A stretch of DNA of 64,000 nt from Methanoregulaceae archaeon (GCA_021371995.1 JAJFVA010000035.1:26006-90005); one strand, 5' to 3'; positions 36,446 to 45,910 are shown, counted from the stretch's first letter. The notes: generated from the letters alone by a model not told the origin. A program made the numbers and translations.

Positions 36446-37582
36446 ATGAACGGCTCGCTGAAAATCGGGACCTTCTATGGCATTCCCATCCAGCTCCACT
36501 GGACATTTCTGATTATTATTCCCCTCTTTGCCTGGATCATCGGCAGCCAGATCCTCCTGACAACAGAGCTGATCGGTAATATCTTCCGGGTCTCAATTGA
36601 CACGAGCATTATTGCAGAAGGGTATATGCCCTACATTCTCGGGATCATTATTGCCCTCGGGCTGTTTGGCGGCGTCCTAATCCATGAACTGGCCCATTCT
36701 ATCCTCGCCAAGAGCAAGGGGATCAAGATCAACAGCATCACGCTGCTCATCTTTGGCGGGATATCATCGATGGAGGAAGAGACCCCTGACCCAAAGGTGG
36801 AACTTCCGATGGCGGCCATTGGTCCGCTTACCAGCCTCGTTGTTGGAATTGTATGCATTGCCATCATGTACCTTGCCGCGGGAGCAGCGGCCGCCAATCC
36901 TGCCGTTGCAGGGGTTTTTGTCTTCATGTTTGGCTATCTCGGGCTCCTGAACGTGTTTTTATTCGGTTTCAATCTCCTGCCTGCCTTTCCTATGGATGGC
37001 GGAAGAGTGCTTCGTGCATTCCTGGCACGATCGATGCCGCTCAACAAGGCTACCCGGATTGCAGCTGATGTCGGCAAGGTTTTTGCTGTCCTCTTCGGCA
37101 TCCTTGGCATCTTTCTCCTAAACCCTATCCTGATCCTGATTGCCTTCTTCATCTACATCGGGGCCAGCCAGGAATCCACCGCAATGAAGTACAACTTTCT
37201 CCTCAAGGATGTCACGGTCAGCGATATCATGGCTACCGATGTCCGCACGGTATCGCCGGAACTCCCGGTCAGGGAGGTGATTGATCTGATGTATACGACA
37301 AAACACCTTGGTTTTCCGGTCGAGGAGAAGGGACATGTGACGGGCATGGTCACCCTTTCCGATGTTCACAAGATCGCCCCCCTTGACAGGGAAGCGATGC
37401 AGGTCAGGGATATCATGACACGGGGGATCATTGCCCTTCCGCCCAGAGCTCCGGTCATTGATGCGCTCCGTATCATGTCAGGAAACAACATCGGGCGAAT
37501 CCCGGTGATGGAAGGAGACCAGCTTCTCGGGATTGTTACGAGGACTGATATTATGAAGGTTATTGAACTGAAGGAGATGTAA
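36446..37582 (+). CDS. Site-2 protease family metalloprotease with CBS domains
   Basis: The 378-residue membrane protease has multiple transmembrane helices, the zinc motif HELAH (residues about 80-84, in LIHELAHSILAK) and the second metal-binding motif LLPAFPMDGGRVLRA near 180. The C-terminal about 125 residues carry a CBS pair (TVSDIMATDVRTV; QVRDIMTRGIIAL; GRIPVMEGDQLLGIVTRTDI), which likely senses adenylate nucleotides or similar ligands. Substrate unknown. The end overlaps the convergent radical SAM gene by 23 bases. Confidence 0.92.
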   Translation: MNGSLKIGTFYGIPIQLHWTFLIIIPLFAWIIGSQILLTTELIGNIFRVSIDTSIIAEGYMPYILGIIIALGLFGGVLIHELAHSILAKSKGIKINSITLLIFGGISSMEEETPDPKVELPMAAIGPLTSLVVGIVCIAIMYLAAGAAAANPAVAGVFVFMFGYLGLLNVFLFGFNLLPAFPMDGGRVLRAFLARSMPLNKATRIAADVGKVFAVLFGILGIFLLNPILILIAFFIYIGASQESTAMKYNFLLKDVTVSDIMATDVRTVSPELPVREVIDLMYTTKHLGFPVEEKGHVTGMVTLSDVHKIAPLDREAMQVRDIMTRGIIALPPRAPVIDALRIMSGNNIGRIPVMEGDQLLGIVTRTDIMKVIELKEM

Positions 37583-39218
37583 AAGAGAGAAGGTGATCGA
37601 TCGGTGTTTTGCCGGCAATCGACCTGAACTCCCCGATCCCCGCAAGCGGCCTGGCCCCTGCAATTTTTGCCGCGATCTTGACACTGATGCCCGGTATCCA
37701 TTTCAATGCCTGGAGCGGCAGGTCATTCACCTTCACCGGCAACGGGAGGGCAGTGATCGATCGCATTCCGTGGTCCACAACCACCGCATCAAGAATCGTC
37801 CGTTTCGCGAGCCGTATCGGTATCCCTGCAAGGATCGGGTAGGATCCCATCTGCCGTCCGAAGGACAGGTTCCCTTCCTCTTCGATGACAATTTCACGCA
37901 ACACGGTGCCTGTGGGAAATACCTGCTTCAGCATGGGCAGATCGAAATTCCTTCTCACATTCTCTTTAAAAGCCCTGAACTGAGGGGCATATCTCCCGAG
38001 TGCGTTATCGGTGTACGCCCGGGTCCCTTCAAACGGCATCAGCTGCCGTATATTCACCCGCCGTACCAGCAGGCCTGATGCAAGAACCCGCGCAAGGAAC
38101 TGTTCATTCTTTTCGAATGTGGCTTTCGTCTCCCCTGCAAGGCCGGCAATAAAGTTCAGTCCCGGGAGAAGATCGGGGATACCGTCCTTCCGCTCTCCCC
38201 CCACCTCGTTTACCATCGCGATTGCCCGCATCACTTCATCAGGACCTGCCTTGAGATTATTCCTCTGTATTACTTCTGGGTCTGAAGTCTCCATGCCAAA
38301 AGCGGCAACATCGCCAGGGGTATGGTATCTTACAATCTCCTCCAGTGCCAGCCGGCCCGCCTCTTCATGCCGGGCGAGAGTGCCCGGGTTGATATTATCG
38401 ATATGCAGGGTCCGGAGGTCCGGAGCTGCAGTACGGACTGCAAGGAAGAGTTCCCCGATAAGATCAGGCCGGGGCGAAGGAAATTCTCCATGGCCGGCGC
38501 CGTAGGTGAGAAGATCCGGTTGCCTCCCGATACGAAAATGCCTTGCTCCTGCCGCATGAAGTGCTGAAACTTCCGCTGATATCCCCCAGATACTCCGGTA
38601 ACTGGGAGGACCATAAAATGGCTCGGTGCAAAACGAACATCCCCCAGTCACGAAACGTGCACACCCGCGTGCTGTCTCCATCTCGCACATGAGTGAGGGA
38701 AAAGACGGATGCTGACGGATTATTTTGCTCCCTGCAATTGCCCATGGATCGGAACGTGGGTATGAGTGCTCTCCGTGGGTTTTTCCGCTGGAGAGCCATG
38801 CATCGAGAGCTTCTGCAGGCGAACCGGTGAGGAGGTGATCAAATCCAGAGATTGCCTGGCGTATTGCTTTTTCCCCTCCTCCCGGGGAGTACCCGAAACC
38901 GACAGGCCCGGCGATGAGCCGGTCCATTCCTCTGAGCCGTGCACCAATCTGCTGTATCTCGGTAAGCGTTGCGGGAGTCCCCCCGAGATATTTTCCAGGA
39001 ACGGTCACCCCGGCAACCATTATTGCAAGCCCCCGGGGAACTGATGTGAGAATCCCCGGGTCCGCACGAATCTGGTCGATGGTGAGGTAACGGGGTCCAA
39101 TCCCGCGTTCCTCAAGGACACCCGCTATTGTCCGGATATACGGGGATATGTAGGGAGGCACACCAAGACATGCTGGTTCGTCAACGTATCCATCGATAAT
39201 AACAGCACTAGCATTCAT
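37560..39218 (-). CDS. Radical SAM protein with C-terminal helix-hairpin-helix (COG1031-like)
   Basis: The 552-residue protein has an N-terminal cobalamin-type-like Rossmann region, then an unusual radical SAM cluster motif in which the first Cys (ARGC) and second Cys (GGC) are seven residues apart, followed by SFCTEP. The C-terminus has helix-hairpin-helix segments (LKWIPGISVKIAAKIAGARP and LAGIGEFRSIAG) of the kind that bind DNA or RNA. Function unknown. The start overlaps mptE by about ten bases. Confidence 0.85.
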   Translation of the reverse strand: MNASAVIIDGYVDEPACLGVPPYISPYIRTIAGVLEERGIGPRYLTIDQIRADPGILTSVPRGLAIMVAGVTVPGKYLGGTPATLTEIQQIGARLRGMDRLIAGPVGFGYSPGGGEKAIRQAISGFDHLLTGSPAEALDAWLSSGKTHGEHSYPRSDPWAIAGSKIIRQHPSFPSLMCEMETARGCARFVTGGCSFCTEPFYGPPSYRSIWGISAEVSALHAAGARHFRIGRQPDLLTYGAGHGEFPSPRPDLIGELFLAVRTAAPDLRTLHIDNINPGTLARHEEAGRLALEEIVRYHTPGDVAAFGMETSDPEVIQRNNLKAGPDEVMRAIAMVNEVGGERKDGIPDLLPGLNFIAGLAGETKATFEKNEQFLARVLASGLLVRRVNIRQLMPFEGTRAYTDNALGRYAPQFRAFKENVRRNFDLPMLKQVFPTGTVLREIVIEEEGNLSFGRQMGSYPILAGIPIRLAKRTILDAVVVDHGMRSITALPLPVKVNDLPLQALKWIPGISVKIAAKIAGARPLAGIGEFRSIAGKTPIDHLLSFTSPSVQ

Positions 39219-39828
39219 AACCGATAAGACGAAGGAGTCTCCGGGCCCATTGTAGTTTTCCTCTCTTCATAGGGTCTACCTGCTGGTCATCGAGGTCAAA
39301 GCCCACGAAAATTATCCCCTCTGCCCCGAGCGAATCAGCAGCAAATGCCGCACGGTCTCCATCAGAGAAACCGCCGAAATTGTGGAGCGGGGGAAACGGT
39401 CGCGCCTGGGTAGTACCGACAACAGGGCCGGAAAACAGGGGGACCCAGGAGAGAAGAAGCGGGATGTTGTCCCCGTGGGCGTGGATGACCATGACCGTTC
39501 CCTCTCTGTTCATTGCAAGATAGTTATCGGTTGCCCCGTCAAGATCGGTGAAGACCGCATCCGGCCTGATACCAGAACGCCACAGGACTTCAGATGCTGC
39601 ATCGGCGGCAAAGATACATCCCTCGATCCCGTCGAGTTCACGGGAAAGGCAGGGGGCATTTCCGCACACGGTCACGGTCTTTCCCCTGCAAAGGGTTGAC
39701 AGGAGCTGGCAGTCATCCCGTGCGAGAAGGGAGGCAAGGATCCGGGCGGCTTCCTCGTCTTCTTCCTGACGGATACCGAAGTATTCAAGAATCTCCTGGT
39801 AATAAGGCTCCCACTCGTCAAACTCCAT
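39208..39828 (-). CDS. mptE: 6-hydroxymethyl-7,8-dihydropterin pyrophosphokinase MptE
   Basis: About 206 residues. The DUF115-type protein has TVTVCGNAPCLSREL, DAVFTDLDGATDNYL and VIHAHGDNIPLL, features of the archaeal pterin pyrophosphokinase in tetrahydromethanopterin synthesis. ATG 39828 gives the family start MEFDEWEPYYQEIL and has GAGG upstream; in-frame codons at 39840-39846 are alternatives. It overlaps the RCK-DHH gene upstream and the radical SAM gene downstream, so the three are co-transcribed. Confidence 0.88.
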   Translation of the reverse strand: MEFDEWEPYYQEILEYFGIRQEEDEEAARILASLLARDDCQLLSTLCRGKTVTVCGNAPCLSRELDGIEGCIFAADAASEVLWRSGIRPDAVFTDLDGATDNYLAMNREGTVMVIHAHGDNIPLLLSWVPLFSGPVVGTTQARPFPPLHNFGGFSDGDRAAFAADSLGAEGIIFVGFDLDDQQVDPMKRGKLQWARRLLRLIGYEC

Positions 39829-41284
39829 TCCTGCCCTCATTTTCAAGGCCGACGATATCGGTAAAACGGGAGATCAGGGGTTCCATGATCAGGGAGAGAA
39901 GGTCTTCCTTGGATTTGACCAGGTTAAAATAGGAGAGGGGGATCGTGGCAGCGGCCATGCTCGGATGCCCTCCCGCATCCCCGATATTCCCGAACGCTTC
40001 CTGGAGGACGTTGCCGATATGGAGCCGGACATCCCGGTTGCGAGCCGATATGATAATTGCCTCATCGGAAATACCATACACGAGCGCCGTATTGACGCCT
40101 TCGAGGCTTATGAGGAGATCAGCTGCCTGGGGGAGGGCATCGCGGTTCCGGACGTACCCGACATTGGAAAAGAGGTAGCCGCTCTGGATCTTGCGGTGTG
40201 CTATCGCTGTTCCGAGCACATCGAGGGTCTCCTCAGAAAGAGATGGAGACATGATCTGATCGAGAAGATCGCTATCGGTCAGCGGAAGAAGGAAGGCTGC
40301 ATTGTTCAGGTCCTGGGGGGTGACGTTCCGGGAAAAGTCCCGTGTATCCGACCGGATCCCATAGAGGAGCCCGGTCGCAACCGCTTTGTCAACAGAGATG
40401 TCCAGTTCCTGCATGTACTGGGCGAGGATACTTGCTGTCGCCCCAAGCCCAGGCCTGCTGTCAACGAACAGGGTCCCGGAGTCCCCGAGCTTGCCATCCT
40501 GGTGATGGTCGATCACGATATGCACCCGCGTCTTTGGAGGGAGGGAGTTATTGACTCCCGGTGCAGGAGAATCCACGAGGGCAAGGTACGTGCATTCCTG
40601 GAGGGCAGGCGGGTCGATCTTCTCCATTTTGATCTCAAGGAGGTTTACGAGAGTCCGGTTGGCCTGGTGCCCGATAATCCCGTCATAAAAGATCCTGCTG
40701 ACCAGCCGGTTCGGATTGGCATTTTTCGCAATCACCGCGAGGGCAAGGGCGCTTGATATGGCATCGGGATCGGGATTTTTATGGGTGATGATCCCGAGTG
40801 TCCCTTCCCATGATGCAAGGAGGGAATATAGACGCTGGGATACACGGTTGGCATATATTTTGTTGATCTGGTATACCGCCGCCTTTGCCATCAGCTGGTT
40901 CTGGTTGAGGACGAAATCAGCTCCGGCCTCTTCCAGATTTCGGGCAATGAGAGGATCGGATGCCCGGGCCATAATCCGGGCGTTGGGATTCTTGTCCCGG
41001 AGGGTCCGTACAGCAGAAAGGTTGGCCTCGTTATCCCCGGTGAGGATGAACGCGATCTCGATAACGGGAAGACCAGCAAGGAAATCCATGGCAGAGATGT
41101 CACGGCGCACGGCATCGATGCCCTGGTCACGGAGTTCACGAACTCGATCATCATTTCTGTCAATCACCAGGATGTTGTTCGCACTGCTGCGTAGTTCCTG
41201 GAGGACATGGTATCCTGTGCTGCCGCAACCCAGCACGGCATACGGTACCCGTTCCATGGTCTCGTTCTGCGCCGAATCAGCCAT
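39818..41284 (-). CDS. RCK_N-DHH-DHHA1 phosphoesterase
   Basis: About 488 residues. An N-terminal Rossmann RCK/TrkA-N domain (YAVLGCGSTGYHVLQEL, residues about 14-30) is fused to a DHH phosphoesterase with TLGIITHKNPDPDAISSALAL split motif I and VIDHHQDG for the DHH signature, then a DHHA1 domain with GDAGGHPSMAA. Relatives cleave oligonucleotides or cyclic dinucleotides; the RCK module may bind a nucleotide or cyclic di-AMP (inference). The TATA at 41311-41318 favours ATG 41284 as a leaderless start. Co-transcribed with mptE. Confidence 0.88.
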   Translation of the reverse strand: MADSAQNETMERVPYAVLGCGSTGYHVLQELRSSANNILVIDRNDDRVRELRDQGIDAVRRDISAMDFLAGLPVIEIAFILTGDNEANLSAVRTLRDKNPNARIMARASDPLIARNLEEAGADFVLNQNQLMAKAAVYQINKIYANRVSQRLYSLLASWEGTLGIITHKNPDPDAISSALALAVIAKNANPNRLVSRIFYDGIIGHQANRTLVNLLEIKMEKIDPPALQECTYLALVDSPAPGVNNSLPPKTRVHIVIDHHQDGKLGDSGTLFVDSRPGLGATASILAQYMQELDISVDKAVATGLLYGIRSDTRDFSRNVTPQDLNNAAFLLPLTDSDLLDQIMSPSLSEETLDVLGTAIAHRKIQSGYLFSNVGYVRNRDALPQAADLLISLEGVNTALVYGISDEAIIISARNRDVRLHIGNVLQEAFGNIGDAGGHPSMAAATIPLSYFNLVKSKEDLLSLIMEPLISRFTDIVGLENEGRNGV

Positions 41285-41310
41285 ACTAGGTAAGATGTGC
41301 ACCGGTGAGG

Positions 41311-41318
41311 ATATATAG
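41311..41318 (-). promoter_or_regulatory. TATA box of the RCK-DHH / mptE / radical SAM unit
   Basis: CTATATAT on the minus strand lies 27 or more bases before ATG 41284, which would put the transcription start close to that codon. This argues against the in-frame Met at 41302. Confidence 0.5.
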
Positions 41319-41448
41319 GTTACAACTTTACCGTTGCCTCCTGCCTTTCAGGACAAGCAATATGCTCCGTTTTCCGATCCGAGCCAGAAATCATGAGAAC
41401 TCGAAAGATTTATCAATAAAGGACAGCTAATGGTATAGGTCAGATCCG

Positions 41449-41522
41449 GGGCTTGTAGCTTAGTTCGGAAGAGCGACGGACTCTTAATCCGTAGGTCAAG
41501 GGTTCAAATCCCTTCAGGCCCG
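41449..41522 (+). tRNA. tRNA-Lys (anticodon CTT)
   Basis: A complete cloverleaf. Acceptor GGGCTTG pairs with CAGGCCC at 41515-41521 (one G-T wobble), the D arm contains AGCTTAGTTCGGAAGAGC, the anticodon stem ACGGA/TCCGT encloses the loop CTCTTAA with anticodon CTT, and the T arm is AGGGTTCAAATCCCT. Discriminator base is G; CCA is not encoded. There is no intron. A TATA-like TTTATCAATAAA at 41409-41420 lies about 30-40 bases upstream. Confidence 0.96.
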
Positions 41523-41633
41523 CTGTTTTCCCAATTTGATCTCTTTCTGTCGTCATTTTCATATCCTCTATTCAGCATCTCTTCTCATTCCTGACCAAGG
41601 ATTCATATCCGTGAAGTAATTCCATGTACTGCT

Positions 41634-42458
41634 ATGGCATTCGCTCTTTCCCGGATGCAGTCGTACCTTCTCGTCCTCCTTTCCGTGCTTGTCCTTGGTA
41701 CGCTCGGCATCATGCTTGTTGAGGGATTATCCGCCTTTGATGCATTCTATTTCGTTGTGGTAACCATTGCCACGGTCGGTTACGGGGACATCTCGCCTTC
41801 CGATGTATACGGGAGAGCCATCACCATTGTCATCATTCTCGCCGGCGTGGGCACTTTTGTTGCAGTCTTTGCCGATGTGGTTGAGACCCTCCTCTCCCGC
41901 GAAGAGCGGCGCTCCAGGAGAAAAAAGATCAATATGATCATCGGTCTCTTCTTTTCGGAGTTCGGCAACGAGCTGCTCCGCATGCTCTCGACGCGCGACC
42001 CCTGTATCAGCGATATCCGCAAGGAACTCCTCGTATCAGCAGCATGGGCGCCGTCTGATTTTGAGCGGCTGAAGACCAGGCTGGGCAGCCATAAGTGCTG
42101 CATTACGGCGGATTCCGTTGATTTGCAGGACCTGAAGCAGATACTTTCCGGAAAAAAAGGATTTTTACTTTCCCTCCTAGAAAACCCGGTAATATTCGAG
42201 CATGATTCGTTCACCGAGACACTCATGGCTTTTTTTCACCTTACGGAAGAGCTCATGCACAGGAAAAACCCAGTGAACCTTCCTCCATCAGATGTTGCGC
42301 ATCTGGTACATGACATAAACCGGGGATACCGGCTCCTTATCTTTGAATGGGTAACCTACATGGAACACCTGAAAGAACATTATCCCTATCTTTTCTCCCT
42401 CGCGATGCGGACCAATCCGTTTGACCCGGAGGCACAGGCAGAGATCAGGGATCAATAA
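41634..42458 (+). CDS. Two-helix potassium channel with an unrecognised C-terminal domain
   Basis: The 274-residue protein has two transmembrane helices (about 10-29 and 62-85) around a pore loop with the potassium selectivity filter TVGYGD (residues 47-52). After a basic stretch (EERRSRRKK) the C-terminal about 180 residues are soluble and predicted helical, with no RCK Rossmann motif that I can see, so gating cannot be inferred. The gene stands alone after tRNA-Lys. Confidence 0.9.
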   Translation: MAFALSRMQSYLLVLLSVLVLGTLGIMLVEGLSAFDAFYFVVVTIATVGYGDISPSDVYGRAITIVIILAGVGTFVAVFADVVETLLSREERRSRRKKINMIIGLFFSEFGNELLRMLSTRDPCISDIRKELLVSAAWAPSDFERLKTRLGSHKCCITADSVDLQDLKQILSGKKGFLLSLLENPVIFEHDSFTETLMAFFHLTEELMHRKNPVNLPPSDVAHLVHDINRGYRLLIFEWVTYMEHLKEHYPYLFSLAMRTNPFDPEAQAEIRDQ

Positions 42459-43125
42459 AACATCAAAGGAATACAGAAACAGCGACGGGGTCCGTGTCCC
42501 TGTTATCCACTCTTTAGCATTTCCTCAAGGGTCGGAAAGTGCGATTCAATACTCCCGATAATTCCCCCACCCTCAACTATATTTTTGGTAATTTTTTTCA
42601 TCTCCGCGATGCTCCCGTCCTATACGATGTACTGACCCAGTAGGGGAGGGCAGGGAGGACTGTCCTGGAAACCGGCCCGGGTTTTCTGATGAAAAATAAA
42701 TACTATAGCTGATGGAACCAAACTTATTCCTGAGTTCGGGCATGCTTCCTATCGCTCGATCCTGCATTTCCTGAAGATGATGACCCTCTCACAGATCGTT
42801 TCAACCTGATACCAGGGTCATCCTCATGTTCATTGTGCTCTCTGTGCCTGGGAATCCTTTCGATCTTGTCGCCATGCCTGCAACAGGTTCTGCCCCAGGC
42901 CAGAGTGGTCCCTGTTTGCCCCTCCCATTTGAGGCCCCTGGTCCTAACCGCGGTTGCCAACTGGTATGCCTTCCGCATTCAGCCCTGATCCATCATCACG
43001 ACGAATTTTCTTCTGAAGAAAAATACGCAATGTTTTGTAAATCGCGCGTATTCATGATCCGGGCTCAAGTCTGACCGATACATTGATAATATGCCCGTAC
43101 AATCACTTAACATAGGAGTAGACTG
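42459..43125. other. 667-base region without a confident gene
   Basis: Between the channel gene and the zinc-ribbon RDD gene only weak open frames are seen, with no ribosome site and no recognisable protein. It contains a short perfect palindrome AGGACTGTCCT at 42656-42666, possible gene remnants on the minus strand (listed separately), and a TATA-like GATAATATG just before the RDD gene. Confidence 0.5.
42503..42767 (-). pseudogene. Possible decayed small gene in two frames
   Basis: On the minus strand a frame from ATG 42767 starts MQDRAIGSMPELRNKFGSI and a second frame ends with IVEGGGIIGSIESHFPTLEE, then MLKSG and a stop at 42503. Each piece reads like ordinary protein, but they are in different frames and the second has a TAG upstream. 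They may be the two ends of one decayed gene. I recognise neither piece. Confidence 0.25.
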
Positions 43126-43758
43126 ATGTACTGTCCCAAATGCGGAAAAGAGACAGAGCAATCAGGAAATTTCTGCCAGTCCTGCGGTGCCAACCTGAAA
43201 GAGTCCCCCCAAAAACCTTTCCTGAAGAAACGGGCAGGCCCGATAAAAACTGAAAAATTTTCCGGCCTTGGCGGTCGTTTTCTGGGCGGACTGGTTGATC
43301 TTGTTTTTCTGATACTCTTTGATCTCCTGGCTGCAGCAATCATTGGCATCGTCTCCTGGATTCTTGGGCGACCCGACCCGGTCTCTGAAACAATCAGGAT
43401 GCTGTACCAATACTATTACCATGTACCGAGAACTGATGCCACCGGCGAGGTGGTCAATGCAATCGTTCCGCCTCAGATCATCCTCTCGGCTATGGTCTTT
43501 CTCATCCTTGTACCATGGATCTATTCGGCTTATCTCGAGAGTTCACAAAACCAGGCCACGCTCGGCAAAATGGCGATCAGGGCCGCAGTCACCGATATGC
43601 AGGGTAACAGGATCACTTTTGCCCGGGCATCCCTCCGTTTCTTTGGCAAAGTGCTCTGTATCCTGACCCTGTTTGTCGGTTTTCTGATTATCGCGTTTAC
43701 TGCGTACAAGCAGGGGCTTCATGACAAAATTGCCGGAACCCTCGTGTTCCGGCAGTAA
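43126..43758 (+). CDS. Zinc-ribbon and RDD-family membrane protein
   Basis: The 210-residue protein starts with a zinc ribbon (Cys3, Cys6, Cys17, Cys20 in YCPKCGKE and FCQSCGA), followed by an RDD domain with the R-G-D/L-type start GGRFLGGLVDLVFLI and three or so membrane helices, ending in HDKIAGTLVFR. RDD proteins are poorly understood small membrane proteins; ion exchange has been proposed for some. A second RDD gene lies at 47595. GGAG lies about ten bases before the ATG. Confidence 0.88.
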   Translation: MYCPKCGKETEQSGNFCQSCGANLKESPQKPFLKKRAGPIKTEKFSGLGGRFLGGLVDLVFLILFDLLAAAIIGIVSWILGRPDPVSETIRMLYQYYYHVPRTDATGEVVNAIVPPQIILSAMVFLILVPWIYSAYLESSQNQATLGKMAIRAAVTDMQGNRITFARASLRFFGKVLCILTLFVGFLIIAFTAYKQGLHDKIAGTLVFRQ

Positions 43759-43801
43759 TCTATCCTCTTTTCTCTGACCGGCATTAATACGCAGTTGTTT
43801 C

Positions 43802-43990
43802 CTAATCGTATTTTCCTTTCAGGCCTGCCCAGCCGGTGTATCCGCAGTAGATGCAGCCTGCTCCTTCACAATGGCGGCACTTTTTCGGGGGGGATTTGAC
43901 AGGCACGCATCCTTTTTTATCGCAATAAATACACCCGAGTCCTTCACAATGGGCGCAGGTGACCTCAGTATAGGACGAGTTTTCAGCCAT
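43802..43990 (-). CDS. 62-residue protein with two CxxCEGxGCIYC repeats
   Basis: The protein has nine Cys in 62 residues. Two near-identical units, CAHCEGLGCIYC (residues 12-23) and CRHCEGAGCIYC (38-49), resemble the zinc-binding repeats of DnaJ, so a two-zinc or iron-binding fold is likely. No wider family is recognised. It converges on the RDD gene and lies about 150 bases from the end of ilvD, with which it shares orientation. Confidence 0.75.
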   Translation of the reverse strand: MAENSSYTEVTCAHCEGLGCIYCDKKGCVPVKSPPKKCRHCEGAGCIYCGYTGWAGLKGKYD

Positions 43991-44144
43991 GGATCGTGTA
44001 GATCTATGGCCGTCATGGCCGTTAAAAGTTGCCGAATTCCCTGTGGGAAATGAAATGTCCCAGACCTGTTAATACCCGTTCCCGGGGGGAAACAGGTTCC
44101 TTATATGGTTCCCTTGAACAAATGAAATCAATGAAAAATATGGA

Positions 44145-45794
44145 CTATTCTTTTTCGAGCACTGCACCTTTATCGGCCTGGGAAACCATTCTGGCATACC
44201 TGGCAAGGATTCCAGTCAGTGTTTTTTGTTTCGGGGCAAAGAATGACCTGCGGCGTTTCAGCTCGGCCTTCGACAGCATCAGGTCGATTCTTTTTTCCCG
44301 GATATCAATCTCGATAACATCACCGTCGTGCACAAGGCCTATAGGACCTCCTACAGCAGCTTCGGGAGACACATGACCGATACATGGGCCTCGTGTTCCT
44401 CCGGAAAATCTCCCGTCAGTGACGAGTGCCACCCGGGAATACCCAAGGCCCATGAGGGCTGAGGTCGGAGAGAGCATCTCCGGCATTCCGGGAGCCCCCC
44501 GAGGCCCCTCGTATCGTATCACCACCACATCGCCTTCCCGGACATGGCGGGCGAGTATCGCTTCCATCGCCTCCTTCTCCCCATCAAAGACCCGGGCCGG
44601 GCCCTGGTGGTGCCACATCTCATGGCTGACTGCTGCAGATTTCACCACGGCACCCCCGGGGGCCAGGGTTCCTTTTAGGATCCGGAGTCCTCCAGCCGGG
44701 CTTACCGGGGATTCCATGGGCTGAATGATCGATTCTGCCGGGATTTTTGCTCCGTGGGCAATTTCCCGGATGGATTTCCCTGATACAGTCATGGAATCCT
44801 CAAGCTCCCGCACAAGAACTCCGAGTACAGCTGGTATTCCTCCGGAGCGGTGCAGTGCAAGGACTGAATAAGGGCCTGACGGCTGCATATGGCATATATG
44901 AGGTATCCTGCTCCCGATCCGGTTGAAGACATCAAGGTCAAGTGGTACCTCCGCCTCGCTGGCAATTGCCATAAGATGCAGGACGGTGTTGGTACTTCCC
45001 CCAAGTGCCATGTCCACCCTGATAGCGTTCTCGAGGCTTGCGGTAGTGATAATATCCCGGGGGAGAACCCCCTCCTTTACAAGGCCGACCGCACGTTCAC
45101 CACTCTTCCGTGCTGTCCTGAGTTTCTCGGCATCAACGGCAGGAGTGGCTGCACAACCGGGGAGGGACATTCCCATGGCCTCGGTCATGCAGGCCATGGT
45201 ATTTGCCGTGTAAAGCCCCTGGCAGCTGCCACAGCCAGGCATGGCACAGGCTTCGAGGCTGCAAAGCTCCTCTTCGTCCATGCTGCCGGCGGCAACCTTT
45301 CCCACCCCTTCAAAGACATCGATAAGCGAGAGTTCCCTTCCCTCATCATAACCGGGAAGCATCGGGCCACCGGTCAACATGATGGAGGGGATATTGATCC
45401 GTGCTGCCGCCATCAGCATCCCGGGGACTATCTTGTCGCAGGTACCGACCATGACCATCCCGTCAAAACGGTGGGCTTCTGCCATCAGTTCGATGGAGTC
45501 GGCAATATTCTCCCGGGAAGGAAGGGAGTACCGCATCCCCTCATGTCCCATCGCGATGCCATCGCAGATACCGATCACACCGAATTCAAAGGGGACCCCC
45601 CCCGCTGCTGCAATCCCTTCCCGTACCTTGACTGCGAGTGCGCGGAGGTGGACGTGCCCCGGCACAATGTCGTTCCATGCATTTGCAATCCCGATAAACG
45701 GCTTATCAAACTCTTCTTCTGTGACGCCAAGCGACCGGAGCAGCGACCGGTTCGGGGCGCGGTGATACCCTTTCTTGACTTCATCACTCCTCAT
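44145..45794 (-). CDS. ilvD: Dihydroxy-acid dehydratase
   Basis: About 549 residues. The enzyme dehydrates dihydroxy acids in valine, isoleucine and leucine synthesis. Iron-sulfur ligands and active-site segments are seen in [12 protein letters not shown] and [17 protein letters not shown], with [16 protein letters not shown] near the end. ATG 45794 gives the family start ([16 protein letters not shown]); ATG 45803 is three codons upstream. No other branched-chain gene is nearby. Confidence 0.95.
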   Translation of the reverse strand: MRSDEVKKGYHRAPNRSLLRSLGVTEEEFDKPFIGIANAWNDIVPGHVHLRALAVKVREGIAAAGGVPFEFGVIGICDGIAMGHEGMRYSLPSRENIADSIELMAEAHRFDGMVMVGTCDKIVPGMLMAAARINIPSIMLTGGPMLPGYDEGRELSLIDVFEGVGKVAAGSMDEEELCSLEACAMPGCGSCQGLYTANTMACMTEAMGMSLPGCAATPAVDAEKLRTARKSGERAVGLVKEGVLPRDIITTASLENAIRVDMALGGSTNTVLHLMAIASEAEVPLDLDVFNRIGSRIPHICHMQPSGPYSVLALHRSGGIPAVLGVLVRELEDSMTVSGKSIREIAHGAKIPAESIIQPMESPVSPAGGLRILKGTLAPGGAVVKSAAVSHEMWHHQGPARVFDGEKEAMEAILARHVREGDVVVIRYEGPRGAPGMPEMLSPTSALMGLGYSRVALVTDGRFSGGTRGPCIGHVSPEAAVGGPIGLVHDGDVIEIDIREKRIDLMLSKAELKRRRSFFAPKQKTLTGILARYARMVSQADKGAVLEKE

Positions 45795-45910
45795 CTTCTG
45801 CATGTAAGACTCATCCCTGACACTGGGTTTGTGCTGATCTCACTTTATGACTTTGTGGAAAACACCCGGACCGCCATGGGGATATCCCCAGTAAAAAGGT
45901 ACTAATCGTT

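Noticed and set aside
42619..42640. In-frame TAG as a pyrrolysine codon joining the gene remnant
   Set aside because: The sequence before the TAG does not continue as a convincing protein and no pyrrolysine genes are in the window; frame decay is simpler.
42681..42735. C/D-box-like sRNA (TGATGA, CTGA, TGATGG, CTGA)
   Set aside because: The inner D' and C' boxes overlap by three bases, which a functional sRNA would not allow, and the stem is weak.
42826..43074. 82-codon open frame in the long gap
   Set aside because: Composition is odd (many Pro, Gly, His, Cys), there is no ribosome site and nothing recognisable in the product.
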